From: Gaertneriomyces semiglobifer
Taxonomy: Eukaryota > Chytridiomycota > Chytridiomycetes > Spizellomycetales > Spizellomycetaceae
Direction of reading: 5' to 3'
Length of the DNA: 64,000 nt
NCBI GenBank assembly: GCA_025558075.1
Contig: JAHLKF010000002.1
Location: 496,001 to 560,000 of the forward strand
Part shown: in pieces, positions 54,983 to 64,000 of the stretch
Numbering within the stretch: the stretch's first letter is position 1
Layout of the letters: each line of letters begins with the position of its first letter
The notes under the pieces: generated by a model
The model's database searches: none
Seen by the model: only the letters and a program-made list of their open reading frames with translations
What the model was told of the DNA's origin: nothing
Made by a program: the position numbers and the translations under genes

Positions 54983-57164
54983 TCAGCGTCCAGACGAAGC
55001 AAAAAGCCCATCTGCAGTGGATGCCCTCGGCGTGAACGTGGCATTTCCTCTACGCACACGATCAGCACTTTGCTCGGCCTCTTCAGACAACCTTGCGAGT
55101 TCCTGAATCTTTTGCGACAGCTCGGCGGTGTTGCTATCTAGCCACTCAAGTGAAGACAAGTGCTCATTCAAAATGCGCACAATGGTGGCGATGGCATTCT
55201 CATCCTCATCTGTTCCGTTCTCCCCACTGCCTGCCGGCCCTTCGCTGATACTTTTGGATGCATTCACTTCCTCGATTAAAGCTGATAATTGGGACGCCAT
55301 CTCATCGAGTTGGACGTTCAAGTCCTCGGCTTGGGAATACGCTTTCTCCCGTTCTTCGTCGGCAAGCGTGTGTCTGCATGTGTGCATCTTAGGAAACAGC
55401 TCTCTATCATCAAAATTGCATTACGGTTTCGTACCTGGTTTGAAGGGACATGTTTTCACTGTTGATGATCTTCTGAAGCTCATCATCGTACTGTTCCAGC
55501 GTTGACGCCAATGACGTTTGTTGCGAGTCAATGTAGCTCAAATTGTCATCTATTTCCTTTTGCAGGTCTTCCGCCGTCTTCAACTGTTCTGCCAATTGAG
55601 AGATCTGTTCAAAAGAATGAGTGGTTGGTATGAAGCGGTAGTATCAGTCCGTTGCCACCTACAGTATAACTGTTCTCAAGAATGATCCGATCCCATTTAG
55701 AAACTTCGACTGCTTGGCGGCGAAACTCTCGCGTGTATTGGTCCAACTGCTGGTTCCATCGCTGTAACATTTCTTCCATGGTTCTGTTTTTCAGCGCCGG
55801 GATACCAGTGGCAGGTGCAGGAGCCTCCGTCGCAGGCTTGGCAGCAGCGGACACCCCGGTTGCAGCCGTCGTCGATGGCGCTCCTGGTGCCGTTGCAGCT
55901 GTGCTGGCCGTGGTGGAGGTTGTCGTCGCAGCCGTAGTCGCCGACGGCTGAGAAACGCCAAAGGCTGGCTTCTTGGCAGCAGGCGTGCCAGTGCCAAGGT
56001 CGCCGAGCTTGAGTGGCCCAGGTGTCGCTGCAGGCACTTTGAACAATGTGGCTGCTGGTGCAGGCGTAGCTGCTGGCGTGGCTGCGGACGCTGCAGGTTT
56101 GGCGGGTGTTGTCGGGGCAAACAAGGACGTACCGGCGCTAGCTGCTGTAGCCGCGCCGAAAAGGCTCGACGGAGCGGGGGCAGATGCGGACGGCATTGTG
56201 GAGGCCGGGGTTGGTGCAGCGCCGAAGGCGGGAGTCGCAGCCGTAGGTGCCACGGTTGTTGCTGACGGAGTGGCTGCGGCACCAAAGGAGAATGCAGGTT
56301 TGGCAGTTGCCGGCGCTGCTGCCATAGAAGCCGCCGGTTGTGATGTGCCGAACAGGCCTGTCCCAGGTGCTGCAGGTGTGGTTGTTGGTGCACCAAAACT
56401 AAACGCGGGCTTAGCAGGTGCTGCTGCAGTGCTAGCAGGAGCAGCGGCAGAAAACCCAAAAGCAGGTGTTGGTGCAGACGCGGTACTTGCTGCAGGGGCA
56501 CCGCTGGCCGCTGCTCCTAGAAAGCCTGAGCCAAAACCTGGAGTTGCGGCGGGAGTAGCTGCAGGAGCGCCAAATAAACTAGTGCTGGCAGGAGGAGCTG
56601 CGGACGCAGGGTTGGAACCGAACAAGCTGGTGCCTGCAGCCGGAGTGGAAGTTGCTGGTGTAGCACCGAACAGACTGGTGCCCGCAGCAGGGGTTGTGGA
56701 CGCAGGAGCGGCAGAACCGCCAAAGGAAAATGGGCTTGCAGTAGCCGCGGGAGTAGTTCCAAAAGCAGGAGGCTTTGTACCTGCAGCGCCGGCGCCAAAC
56801 CCACCGAAAGCTGGTTGCGCTGGTTGGGCGGCGGCGCCGAAGGCTGGAGCAGCAGGCGTTGCTCCAGGTTGCGGCGTTCCAAATCCGAATCCGGTTCCCG
56901 TGGCAGGTTGGGTGCTGGCCGGAGTTGCTCCGAATCCAAACGCAGGGGCGCCTACACGTTTTCAATGCGCGTTCAATTGCTGAGGTGACGATCAACAACG
57001 GCAGATACTATACACATACCAGTATTTGCACCACCAAATGAGAACGCAGGGTTTGCAGCCGGAGTACCGGCACCGGTATTTTGATTGCCGCCGAAATTGA
57101 ATCCTGTGAATACGTCAGTGAGAACACATAATACCGAGTGGGACGCTTTTTACATACCGCTCAT
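54983..57164 (-). CDS. NSP1: Central-channel nucleoporin NSP1/NUP62-like
   Basis: Five exons, 57158-57164, 57020-57103, 55663-56951, 55435-55604 and 54983-55373, join in phase to 646 residues. The first coding exon is only 7 nt (ATGAGCG). The N-terminal 430 residues are an FG domain, rich in A, T, P and G with repeated FGA, FGS and SLFG units, typical of the pore permeability barrier. The C-terminal 200 residues are the coiled-coil Nsp1 domain: NRTMEEMLQRWNQQLDQYTR, VSKWDRIILENSYTISQLAE, EIDDNLSYIDSQQTSLASTL and SSLEWLDSNTAELSQKIQEL. Low acidity and high alanine make the FG region unusually compositionally biased. The antisense strand is open but is a shadow. Confidence 0.92.
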
Positions 57165-57997
57165 CGTCGCCTTTCTTTCTAAAAACGGACAAACGCTATC
57201 GTTCACTGAGCGTCAACTATTATCGTTACAATTATCAGACAAGCACTATCTCGCCGTCTTGCACATGCACTCCTGTTTGCACTTTGGTAACAGGATGCAA
57301 GATCTTGCGCCAAAGGGCACTGAAGTCCAGTCAGACCAGTCTCCCAATATGTCACGTGCACGATAATCACATGACAATTAGCATCTGAGGCTCATGTGAA
57401 ATATTTGAAATCAAGTGACCCGTTTAATCACATGACCTTGTGAAGGGAGGCTCGTCCCATTGATAAAATGAACGGAGGCCATTCAACTGCTCGCTTTCCC
57501 CCTCTCGTGTCTTCTCATCAACCAACTCATCAGCACACAGGTCTTCCAATTTACTGGGAGAAGAGCAAGCGCTAGCATCAGAGCACAGCAGGTGTCGACG
57601 GCACAGATTAAGGTCAACCTAATTGTTCGCGGACTGTAAGTAAGACTACCGATCATTTATGCTGCTTTGTGAATCAGACATTGAAGCGGCTTGCGTGTAG
57701 GTTTAGCCTATTGCCGAGAACCTCGTTAGCGAAGAAAACTACACCGTTGTCATCTGCCTGTTTCACTTCGGTTTGCTTCATGAACTTGTACTCCTCCCGC
57801 TCTGTGAACCGTAGATTCCTTGCTAGCGAGGACAGCAATCCATTCCAGATACCGCAAAAAGCTCTTTTGCGGTTTACTCGGAAGAAGAAATCGTTTATGC
57901 CTTCTTAAGACGCACTACCGTCCGCTCTTTTTGACTGTGTACGCTATAAGCCGTCAGCATCAACCGCTTGATCACCTGATTGAATAGTTCCGCAACC
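57165..57997. promoter_or_regulatory. Divergent promoter region NSP1 / eIF5
   Basis: About 830 bases between divergent starts. It contains CACGTG at 57353-57358 and three TCACATGA palindrome-like boxes: 57367-57374, 57392-57399 (inverted) and 57428-57435. A GTAAGT at 57636-57641 and a CCGTCAG at 57951-57957 could bound an eIF5 5'UTR intron, but this is speculative. A 79-codon frame at 57669-57908 is unrecognised. Confidence 0.55.
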
Positions 57998-59227
57998 ATG
58001 TCTGGAAACATCAATATCCGTCGCGACGTGAGCGACAAGTTTTACCGCTACAAAATGCCTCGCTTGATCTCCAAGATTGAGGGCAAAGGTAACGGCATCA
58101 AGACGATCATTCCTAATATGACCGATATTGCCAAGTCCCTCGAGCGCCCGCCTCACTATATCACCAAATGGTTTGGTTGTGAGCTTGGTGCTCAGGTCAA
58201 ATGCGATGAGAAAAACGATAGGTACCAGGTCAACGGTGCCCACGACGCTGAAAAACTTCAGAAGTCGCTCGATGGTTTCATCGACAAGTTTGTTTTGTGT
58301 GGCAGCTGTAAGAATCCCGAGACGGACTTGGTGTTGACCAAGGATGATAGAATCATGAAACCTTGCATGGCCTGCGGTGCGAACACGCCGGTTGACATGG
58401 TGCACAAGCTGAGCACTTACATTGTCAAGAACCCACCCCCCAAGAAGTCTAAGAAAGGCAAGCATGCTACTGTTGATCCAAGGAAGGATATGCCTTCTCC
58501 CCCCGACAGCGCTTCGAATGGCAGTGAAGAAGATGGTGGTGACGATGACATCACCCGTGCTATGGACGAAGAGGCCCGTCAGCTTATGAAACAGAAGTTG
58601 CGTGAAGTAGATGATGACGACTGGGCTGTTGACACCTCTGCTGATGCGGTTGCTGCTCGGATGAAGGAACTTGCCGTAGGCGGAGCTGTTGCAAAGCTGA
58701 ATGGTGAAGCTGAAGATGATGATGACTCTGGGGATGACCCCATTGAGCAGTTCGCAGATTATATTGCGGCCCACCCGAATGCGAGTGACGCTGACATTGA
58801 GAACCAAGCTACCGCTCTCAACATTCGCAGTGACAAGGCTTGTGCGGTTTTGGCTCAGGTTCTTTTGACGGGCGATGTGCTCTCCGGCAACGAGGTTCCA
58901 AAGCGGGCTCCTCTGTTGCGGAAGTTCTGTACGTCCGAGAAGGGTCAAAAAGGGTTGCTTGGTGGGATTGAGCGACTCGTGGGCGTGACGCACAAAGAGC
59001 TTATGCCCAAGATTCCTTTGCTTCTCAAGGCCTTGTACGATGAAGACCTGGTGGACGAAGAAGTGTTCCTCACTTGGGGTGAGAAAGCGAGCAAGAAGTT
59101 TGTTGACAGGAAGATCAGCAAGGAAATCCGCGAGAAGGCGGAGCCCTTTTTGAACTGGTTGAAAGAAGCTGATGAGGAAGATAGCGATGATGATGAGGAC
59201 AGTGAGGTTGATGTGGACGATATCTAG
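57998..59227 (+). CDS. TIF5: Translation initiation factor eIF5
   Basis: A single-exon 409-residue GTPase-activating factor for eIF2 in the pre-initiation complex. The N-terminal eIF2beta-like fold starts MSGNINIRRDVSDKFYRYKM, with arginine in the FYRYKMPRL motif as the expected GAP finger. PHYITKWFGCELGAQ follows, then the zinc ribbon CGSC...CMACG near residues 100-130. A lysine-rich then acidic linker leads to the C-terminal HEAT/W2 domain, with LPLLLKALYDEDLVDEE-like sequence IPLLLKALYDEDLVDEEVF and WGEKASKK. The aromatic/acidic boxes end FLNWLKEADEEDSDDDEDSE. The ATG at 57998 was chosen over an upstream TTG. Confidence 0.97.
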   Translation: MSGNINIRRDVSDKFYRYKMPRLISKIEGKGNGIKTIIPNMTDIAKSLERPPHYITKWFGCELGAQVKCDEKNDRYQVNGAHDAEKLQKSLDGFIDKFVLCGSCKNPETDLVLTKDDRIMKPCMACGANTPVDMVHKLSTYIVKNPPPKKSKKGKHATVDPRKDMPSPPDSASNGSEEDGGDDDITRAMDEEARQLMKQKLREVDDDDWAVDTSADAVAARMKELAVGGAVAKLNGEAEDDDDSGDDPIEQFADYIAAHPNASDADIENQATALNIRSDKACAVLAQVLLTGDVLSGNEVPKRAPLLRKFCTSEKGQKGLLGGIERLVGVTHKELMPKIPLLLKALYDEDLVDEEVFLTWGEKASKKFVDRKISKEIREKAEPFLNWLKEADEEDSDDDEDSEVDVDDI

Positions 59228-59564
59228 CGGCCAAGCTCGATGGATTGCTTTACATCTCGCGTGCTGTCATTGTTCTTTGTGTTTGAATACGATCATATAA
59301 TCAGTCGCCCATACTGCCTGTTGAAGGAGCCTTCCATAACTAACGCACGAGCGGTTGTGCTTGTTAGATAGTGGCGAACAGCTCGTATATGCCACTAAGC
59401 AAGGCTCTTCCATTTCCATACACCCGCGGCATTGAAATTTGTGTCTTGTCTCAAGTTTCTGAACTGAAGCTTGAATGCTATTCCATCACGTGAGTCACCA
59501 AACCAAGCGAGACTGAGCGTTGAACCTCCAGATCTGACACTCCCGACGCCATTACAGAAAAATC
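59228..59564. promoter_or_regulatory. Upstream region of SCO1
   Basis: About 335 bases between eIF5 and SCO1. It contains the perfect palindrome TCACGTGA at 59486-59493, about 75 bases before the SCO1 start codon, followed by GTCACC. No coding sequence recognised. Confidence 0.5.
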
Positions 59565-60587
59565 ATGTCGGTAATATTTAAAAGACTACCAAGCATTTCA
59601 AGAGGGTCTTGTCGCCTACCGGCGCGGCCGCTGTCTTCGCCATCGAACAGCCCATTGAAGCGTCCATGGCTTTGCTCAAGACGACAACTACAAACAAACG
59701 TACCACCACAGGAAAAGAATTCAGATTTTTCTGTAAGGATCATGGCGGGTCGGTTGTCCCTTTTAAGCTACCAATAACTCTAGCCACGTCTTTGAATAGA
59801 GTCTTACCTGGCGCAGCATCGGTGCGTTTGTGGCCAGCGGCGTGGGTCTGCTAGCGTACTTTGAATACGAAAAGCGTCAACTCGAAGCGAAGAAGGAAGC
59901 GTCCAAGAATCAAGCAGCGGGAAAACCTCTTGTCGGCGGTCCGTTTTCGTTGGTGAATCATGATGGACAGCCAGTGACGGATCTGGCTTTCCGGGGCAAA
60001 TACATGTTGGTCTACTTTGGATACACTTTTTGTCCAGATGTGTGTCCCGAGGAGTTGGAAAAGATGGCGAAAGTTGTGGACAGCCTGCGTACGTCTACCA
60101 TTTGCTCTCTTTTGTTCATGTATCGGTGATTTGAACCTGAACGGTTATATGCTTATAGGTGAGAAAGCTGGATTGACTGAGAAGGACATTGTTCCTATCT
60201 TTATTTCATGCGATCCCAAGCGTGACTCTATTGACGCAATCAAGCAGTATGTCCGAGGTAAGTCAATCCTCTGTGGCGAATGCGTCGGGCGTTATTCCCG
60301 AAGAACAGCAGCTGAACGTCTTCCCACATTCAGAATTCCACCCGACGTTTGTTGGCCTTATTGGCACCCATGCACAGATCAAGCGATGTGCCAAGGCATA
60401 TCGCCTTTACTACAGTGCGCCGCCACGTGCGCTGGACGATGATGATGTGGACTATTTAGTGGATCACTCGATCTTCTTTTATTTGATGGATCGAAACGGC
60501 CGCTATATTGCGCACTTTGGGCCAACTGATACCGCAGAGCATGTAACGGAAAAGATTCTCGAAGAGATTCCACCGGTGCAGAAGTAG
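59565..60587 (+). CDS. SCO1: SCO1, copper chaperone of cytochrome c oxidase
   Basis: Inner-membrane thioredoxin-fold protein that delivers copper to COX2. Exons 59565-59732, 59800-60088, 60159-60257 and 60334-60587 give 269 residues. The presequence is arginine/serine-rich (MSVIFKRLPSISRGS). A membrane segment near residues 60-77 (TWRSIGAFVASGVGLLAYF) precedes the copper site FGYTFCPDVCPEELE, the CxxxC motif. Then come IFISCDPKRDS, YVREFHPTFVGLIGTHAQI and the copper-ligand histidine in YLVDHSIFFYLMDRNGRYIA. Length fits SCO proteins. Exon joins restore all these motifs in phase. Confidence 0.95.
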
Positions 60588-60798
60588 TAGTAGACGATGT
60601 AGTTTTGCCGATTACATGATAGTGAGAGATAGATAGGTGGACGACCACAGTCTCGGTTTGTCTTTGTCTTCTCAACAATTGTATATTGGAATTGAAACAA
60701 TATAATATCATGCTCATAATTCAAACGCTTCAGGTAGGCATACACGGCAAATGCATATGCATTGCTCGGAAAGATAAATACTAATCAAGATAAGCCTT

Positions 60799-61530
60799 CT
60801 AGTCTGTGGACTGGACCACACCAACTTGGGCGGGTCTCAAAACGCGGTCGCCGATGCGATAACCGGTCTTGGCAACTTCAAAGATGGTTCCAGCCTCTTT
60901 ACCAGGGATAGGCGCCTGGAAAAGAGCCTCATGCCAATTGGGATCAAACTTTTCGCCGTGTGGGCTAAACTCCTCAATGTTGAAACGTTTAAATGAGGAT
61001 ACCAGATTGGACCTAGTCATGGTTACACCGGTGTGGAAATCTTTTAAAACAGCAGTGCCGTTTTCGAGGGCGTCTTGGGGAACGGATTTGACAGCAATAT
61101 CAAGAACATCCGCGACGGCAAGGAGGTCTTTGGCGAATTTTGTGATGGAGTATTCTTTGGCATCTGCGACTTCTTTACGAGTCCGTTGGCGCACATTTTC
61201 GGCATCGGCGAGGGCGCGACGGTACATGTCTTGAAGAGAGGCGATCTGTTTGTCCTTTTCTGCTAGGAGAGCTTCATAGTCCTTTGAGGCGTCATTTTCT
61301 TTTGCGACAGTGTTGTCCTCGCCTTCCTTCTGCTGTTTGCTAACCTCTTCAGCTTGCTTCCCCTCTTCTTTTCCGGCTTCGCTTGAATATAGTCTTGCTG
61401 GTCTTACAAAGAGCGATGGTCTTGCAATAGTAGCAGCAGCAGATGTAGTAGGGACGGAGCGAGCGACGGTGATGGATCTTGAAGGAATGCGGCTAGCGGA
61501 AGCACGCAACAAGCGAAAGGATCTTGACAT
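60799..61530 (-). CDS. MGE1: MGE1, mitochondrial GrpE nucleotide-exchange factor
   Basis: A single-exon 243-residue protein that exchanges nucleotide on matrix Hsp70. A presequence of about 45 residues rich in R, S and A (MSRSFRLLRASASRIPSRSI) is followed by a charged segment and the long dimeric coiled coil: KQIASLQDMYRRALADAENV, RQRTRKEVADAKEY. The GrpE head follows, with FAKDLLAVADVLDIAV, GVTMTRSNLVSSFKR, GEKFDPNWHEALFQ and the beta-wing TGYRIGDRVLRPAQVGV. Start ATG at 61528-61530. It is divergent from the acyl-CoA oxidase gene. Confidence 0.96.
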   Translation of the reverse strand: MSRSFRLLRASASRIPSRSITVARSVPTTSAAATIARPSLFVRPARLYSSEAGKEEGKQAEEVSKQQKEGEDNTVAKENDASKDYEALLAEKDKQIASLQDMYRRALADAENVRQRTRKEVADAKEYSITKFAKDLLAVADVLDIAVKSVPQDALENGTAVLKDFHTGVTMTRSNLVSSFKRFNIEEFSPHGEKFDPNWHEALFQAPIPGKEAGTIFEVAKTGYRIGDRVLRPAQVGVVQSTD

Positions 61531-62048
61531 TTTGATCGGCGATGTGATACTTGATGTGTAGTATATAGTGCGGATGTTGAGGCAGGAGTGCAGGATGGAG
61601 ATCTGGGGAGCGGATATAAGGTTCAGCGACGTTTTTTGCAGAGTTGCTGCGTTGGTCGTGTGGCTCTCCTCTTGGGTCTATGACTCATCGTTATTATCAT
61701 TCAATAACTTTTTGGGACGGGACAAACGCTTCGGGGAATTAACGCTGCACGTCACGTGGACAGCGAGCGCGTGCGTGAGTATGATCGGGATTCGGGAGTA
61801 TCCAAGGACCAAGGGACCAACAACCGCAGTCACCACTCACAAAGCACAATGTACTTATCAATAGGCAGATCTGGGCATTGCGCGTGATGCTGCATACGCT
61901 TGTACTAAACTTGCTTGTGGGATCTGCAACGCTCAAGATCAACAAAGGATCTGGCTTTTCTTGGGAAATCTGGGAAATACTCATTCTCCTCATCACGTCT
62001 CCCGATAGCTGGTTATTTGTTTTTCTTCAGAAAGGATAATTGAAAAAA
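61531..62048. promoter_or_regulatory. Divergent promoter region MGE1 / acyl-CoA oxidase
   Basis: About 520 bases between divergent starts, with CACGTG at 61753-61758 (context GTCACGTGG) and a GGATATAAGG string near 61613-61622 on the MGE1 side. No coding sequence recognised. Confidence 0.5.
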
Positions 62049-64000
62049 ATGCCATTTGACACTGGTCGGTTCACTCATGTCTTGGAGGCTGACAATCAGG
62101 AGAAGCGGGCAGGTTTAAAGAACCTGTTCCGTGACGGCACCTTTGTGCCTCGTTATGATGTCTCCTTGCGCTACATGCGCGAAATCGCCTTGGAAAGGCT
62201 CAAGAAAGTCGCTGACCATGGCTTCATTTCTGGTGAGTCCAAGCATAAGCGCAACCCCCATGGTCTGTGGTATGGTGTTTTAACTTGATGTTCCATTTAG
62301 TTTTCGACTTTGAAAGGGTAGGCCTGCAAGACTATTCCTGCCAAATCCGCTGCCCCAGTTTTAATGTGTATTTTTTGCTGTCGGTCTGCTTCTAGAATCC
62401 ACTCAATGTTTTCGCTGGTACGTTCGTCTCATGTTACATCAAATATGGAAAGGTGCATCTTTCGTTCTGACAGCGCGTATTCGACATGTGTAGCTCATGA
62501 GGTTTGCGGAATGATCGATGCCAGTTTCACCACCAAAATGAGTGAGCTTTTTCTCATCGTTGTGTCGCACATTCTCGCCTAGTGCGCTAACAAGTTGCAA
62601 TCTAGCCGTTCAATTTAACCTGTTTGGCGGAACTATGATCAAACTCGGTACCGAACGTCACCGGAAAATTCTTCCCGAGATCGATTCACTGAACGCCGTC
62701 GGCTGCTTCGCCTTGACTGAGCTCGGGTACGGAAACAACGCAGTCGAGATGGAAACAACCGCCATATACGAGCACTCAACCCGCGAATGGATCATTAACA
62801 CTCCCTCAACATTGGCCGCAAAGTATTGGGTGAGTGCCCGATGCTTATTCACAGTGTTTCCTTTACTCTCCTCGCTCAATAATGAATGTGAATGCCGTCG
62901 ATCTAGATCACGAATGGATCGGTGCACTCCAAGTGGGCGGTTGTGTTCGCACAAACATTCGTGCAAGGCAAACATGAAGGCATCAACGTTTTCTTGGTAC
63001 GTATTCGTCAAGAAGACATGTCCGTCGCTCCTGGTGTCCGGATAGACGAGATGGGTTATAAAATTGGATGTAACGGTGTCGATAACGGCAAGCTCTGGTT
63101 CCACAACGTTCGCGTCCCAGCTGAGAACATTCTGAACAAGTGAGTTCATCGTCTACATTCATAGGACGGTGCTCGTTCTCTGATTTTTAACGCCCTTTGA
63201 TCAGATATGCCGACATCCTGCCGGATGGAACATACAAGTCTAGTATCAACAGCCGTCGCGCACGTTTCTTGGTGGTCGCTGACCAGCTTCTTGCTGGAAG
63301 GTGCGTCCGATCAGCACCAGGTGTGATAGAAAACCTGCTAAAGTGAACGATTTTCAAGGTTGTGCATCGCATCCATGGCTCTGGGTGGCACCAAAAAGGC
63401 CTTGACCGTAGCATTCCGTTATGCTGCATCGCGGAAAACGGTCGGACCTACAGGGAAATCCGACACTGCAATTTTAGATTACCAGCTCCAGCAAAACGCC
63501 TTGATTCCCCTGTTGGCGCGGACCATCGCTCTCAACTTTGGTCTGAACTACGTCAAGAACCGCTGGGCTTTCCATAAAGAATCCGAACATGCTGAAATTG
63601 TTCGTTTATGCTGCATTATCAAGGTATATTTGGCAAGAAGAGTACGTCACCAATGAGGGTGATCAATAATGTTCAATCCTCGGTAGCCTCTTCTGAGCTG
63701 GAACCTCGAACGGGTTGCCTCCATTGCGCGAGAACGCTGTGGCGGTCAAGGATACTTGGCAGCGAACGAATTTGGGGAGATGATCGGTTAGTTATTCAAC
63801 GTCGTGTGATTTGCGCACCGACCATCTCTGACCTTCGCTCCGCCCCTTCAGGCTTGGCTCACGCTGCAATGACTGCAGAGGGTGATAACTCTGTACGTGC
63901 GGCGTTTTATTTATTCTCCGAACCCACGTTCATTAACGCCCAAATCGTTGGTTTAAAGGTCCTGACCCAAAAGGTTTCCAAAGAGCTCCTTGCGGCCTTT
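62049..64000 (+). CDS. Acyl-CoA oxidase (5' part; runs off the window)
   Basis: The first 424 residues of an acyl-CoA dehydrogenase/oxidase-superfamily flavoenzyme. Eleven exons: 62049-62232, 62301-62317, 62396-62417, 62494-62541, 62606-62829, 62907-63139, 63205-63300, 63359-63623, 63687-63786, 63852-63892 and 63959->64000. Oxidase-type features: [36 protein letters not shown] (FAD/substrate loop), [82 protein letters not shown] and [20 protein letters not shown]. The GNN loop and CGGQGYL favour oxidase over mitochondrial dehydrogenase. Exons of 17 and 22 nt are strikingly small. Likely peroxisomal, but the C-terminus is not visible. Confidence 0.88.

Noticed and set aside
55973..56983. 336-codon alanine/glycine/valine-rich plus-strand frame
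   Set aside because: It is the antisense shadow of the repetitive FG domain of the nucleoporin gene; composition bias keeps it open.
57669..57908. 79-codon basic plus-strand frame upstream of eIF5
   Set aside because: Begins with GTG, has no known family and lies in a probable 5' leader/intron.
57944..58993. 349-codon minus-strand frame
   Set aside because: Antisense of eIF5, whose identity is certain.

Overview
The window is nuclear DNA from a fungus, most likely a zoosporic (flagellated) lineage such as Chytridiomycota. Genes are densely packed on both strands and usually broken by short spliceosomal introns (about 51-98 nt, mostly GT-AG). Most products are conserved opisthokont or fungal housekeeping proteins, including PET127, MDJ1, RFT1 and UTP13. 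The zoosporic call rests mainly on a complete 12-exon gene for DAW1/ODA16, a dynein-arm assembly factor that non-flagellated fungi do not need. I see no bacterial operons, CRISPR arrays, prophage or intact transposon genes. Exon coordinates were derived by hand from splice sites, reading phase and remembered family features; summed exon lengths were checked for frame.

Layout. 0-13 kb: 3' part of VPS16 (HOPS/CORVET); the large cohesin subunit gene SCC3/STAG on the minus strand; PIG-L deacetylase (GPI anchor); thymidylate kinase; an alpha/beta hydrolase; PTPA (PP2A activator); and an E2 ubiquitin-conjugating enzyme. 13-23 kb: UTP13 (U3 processome), a METTL26-type methyltransferase, a SET-domain protein, RFT1, nuclear-encoded mitochondrial ribosomal protein uS3m, and an MTRFR-like mitochondrial release-factor paralogue. 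23-33 kb: DAW1, IMP2, a mitochondrial TPR protein, kynureninase and MON1. 33-34 kb: a gene-poor stretch with a broken dUTPase relic, a one-finger C2H2 ORF and an ambiguous membrane ORF. 34-46 kb: an F-box/LRR protein, prefoldin 6, tRNA-Leu(UAA), a tubby-like Q/P/N-rich protein, sphingosine kinase and an uncharacterised coiled-coil protein. 46-64 kb: PGK1, PET127, guanylate kinase, a Cof-type HAD hydrolase, MDJ1, an NSP1/NUP62-type nucleoporin, eIF5, SCO1, MGE1 and the 5' part of an acyl-CoA oxidase.

Shared themes. Many genes serve mitochondria: uS3m, MTRFR, IMP2, the TPR protein, PET127, MDJ1, SCO1 and MGE1. MDJ1 and MGE1 are the J-protein and nucleotide-exchange partners of matrix Hsp70 and lie about 7 kb apart. 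VPS16 and MON1 both act in endolysosomal fusion. PIG-L and RFT1 both act in ER glycolipid assembly. Several gene pairs are divergent, and their shared promoters repeatedly carry CACGTG or TCACATGA.

No single region looks like a clearly new multi-gene system. The best second looks are the relic/zinc-finger island at 33 kb, the AT-hook tail of SCC3, the uncharacterised coiled-coil and tubby-like genes, nuclear uS3m, very small exons (down to 7 nt), and the possibly dual-targeted guanylate kinase.
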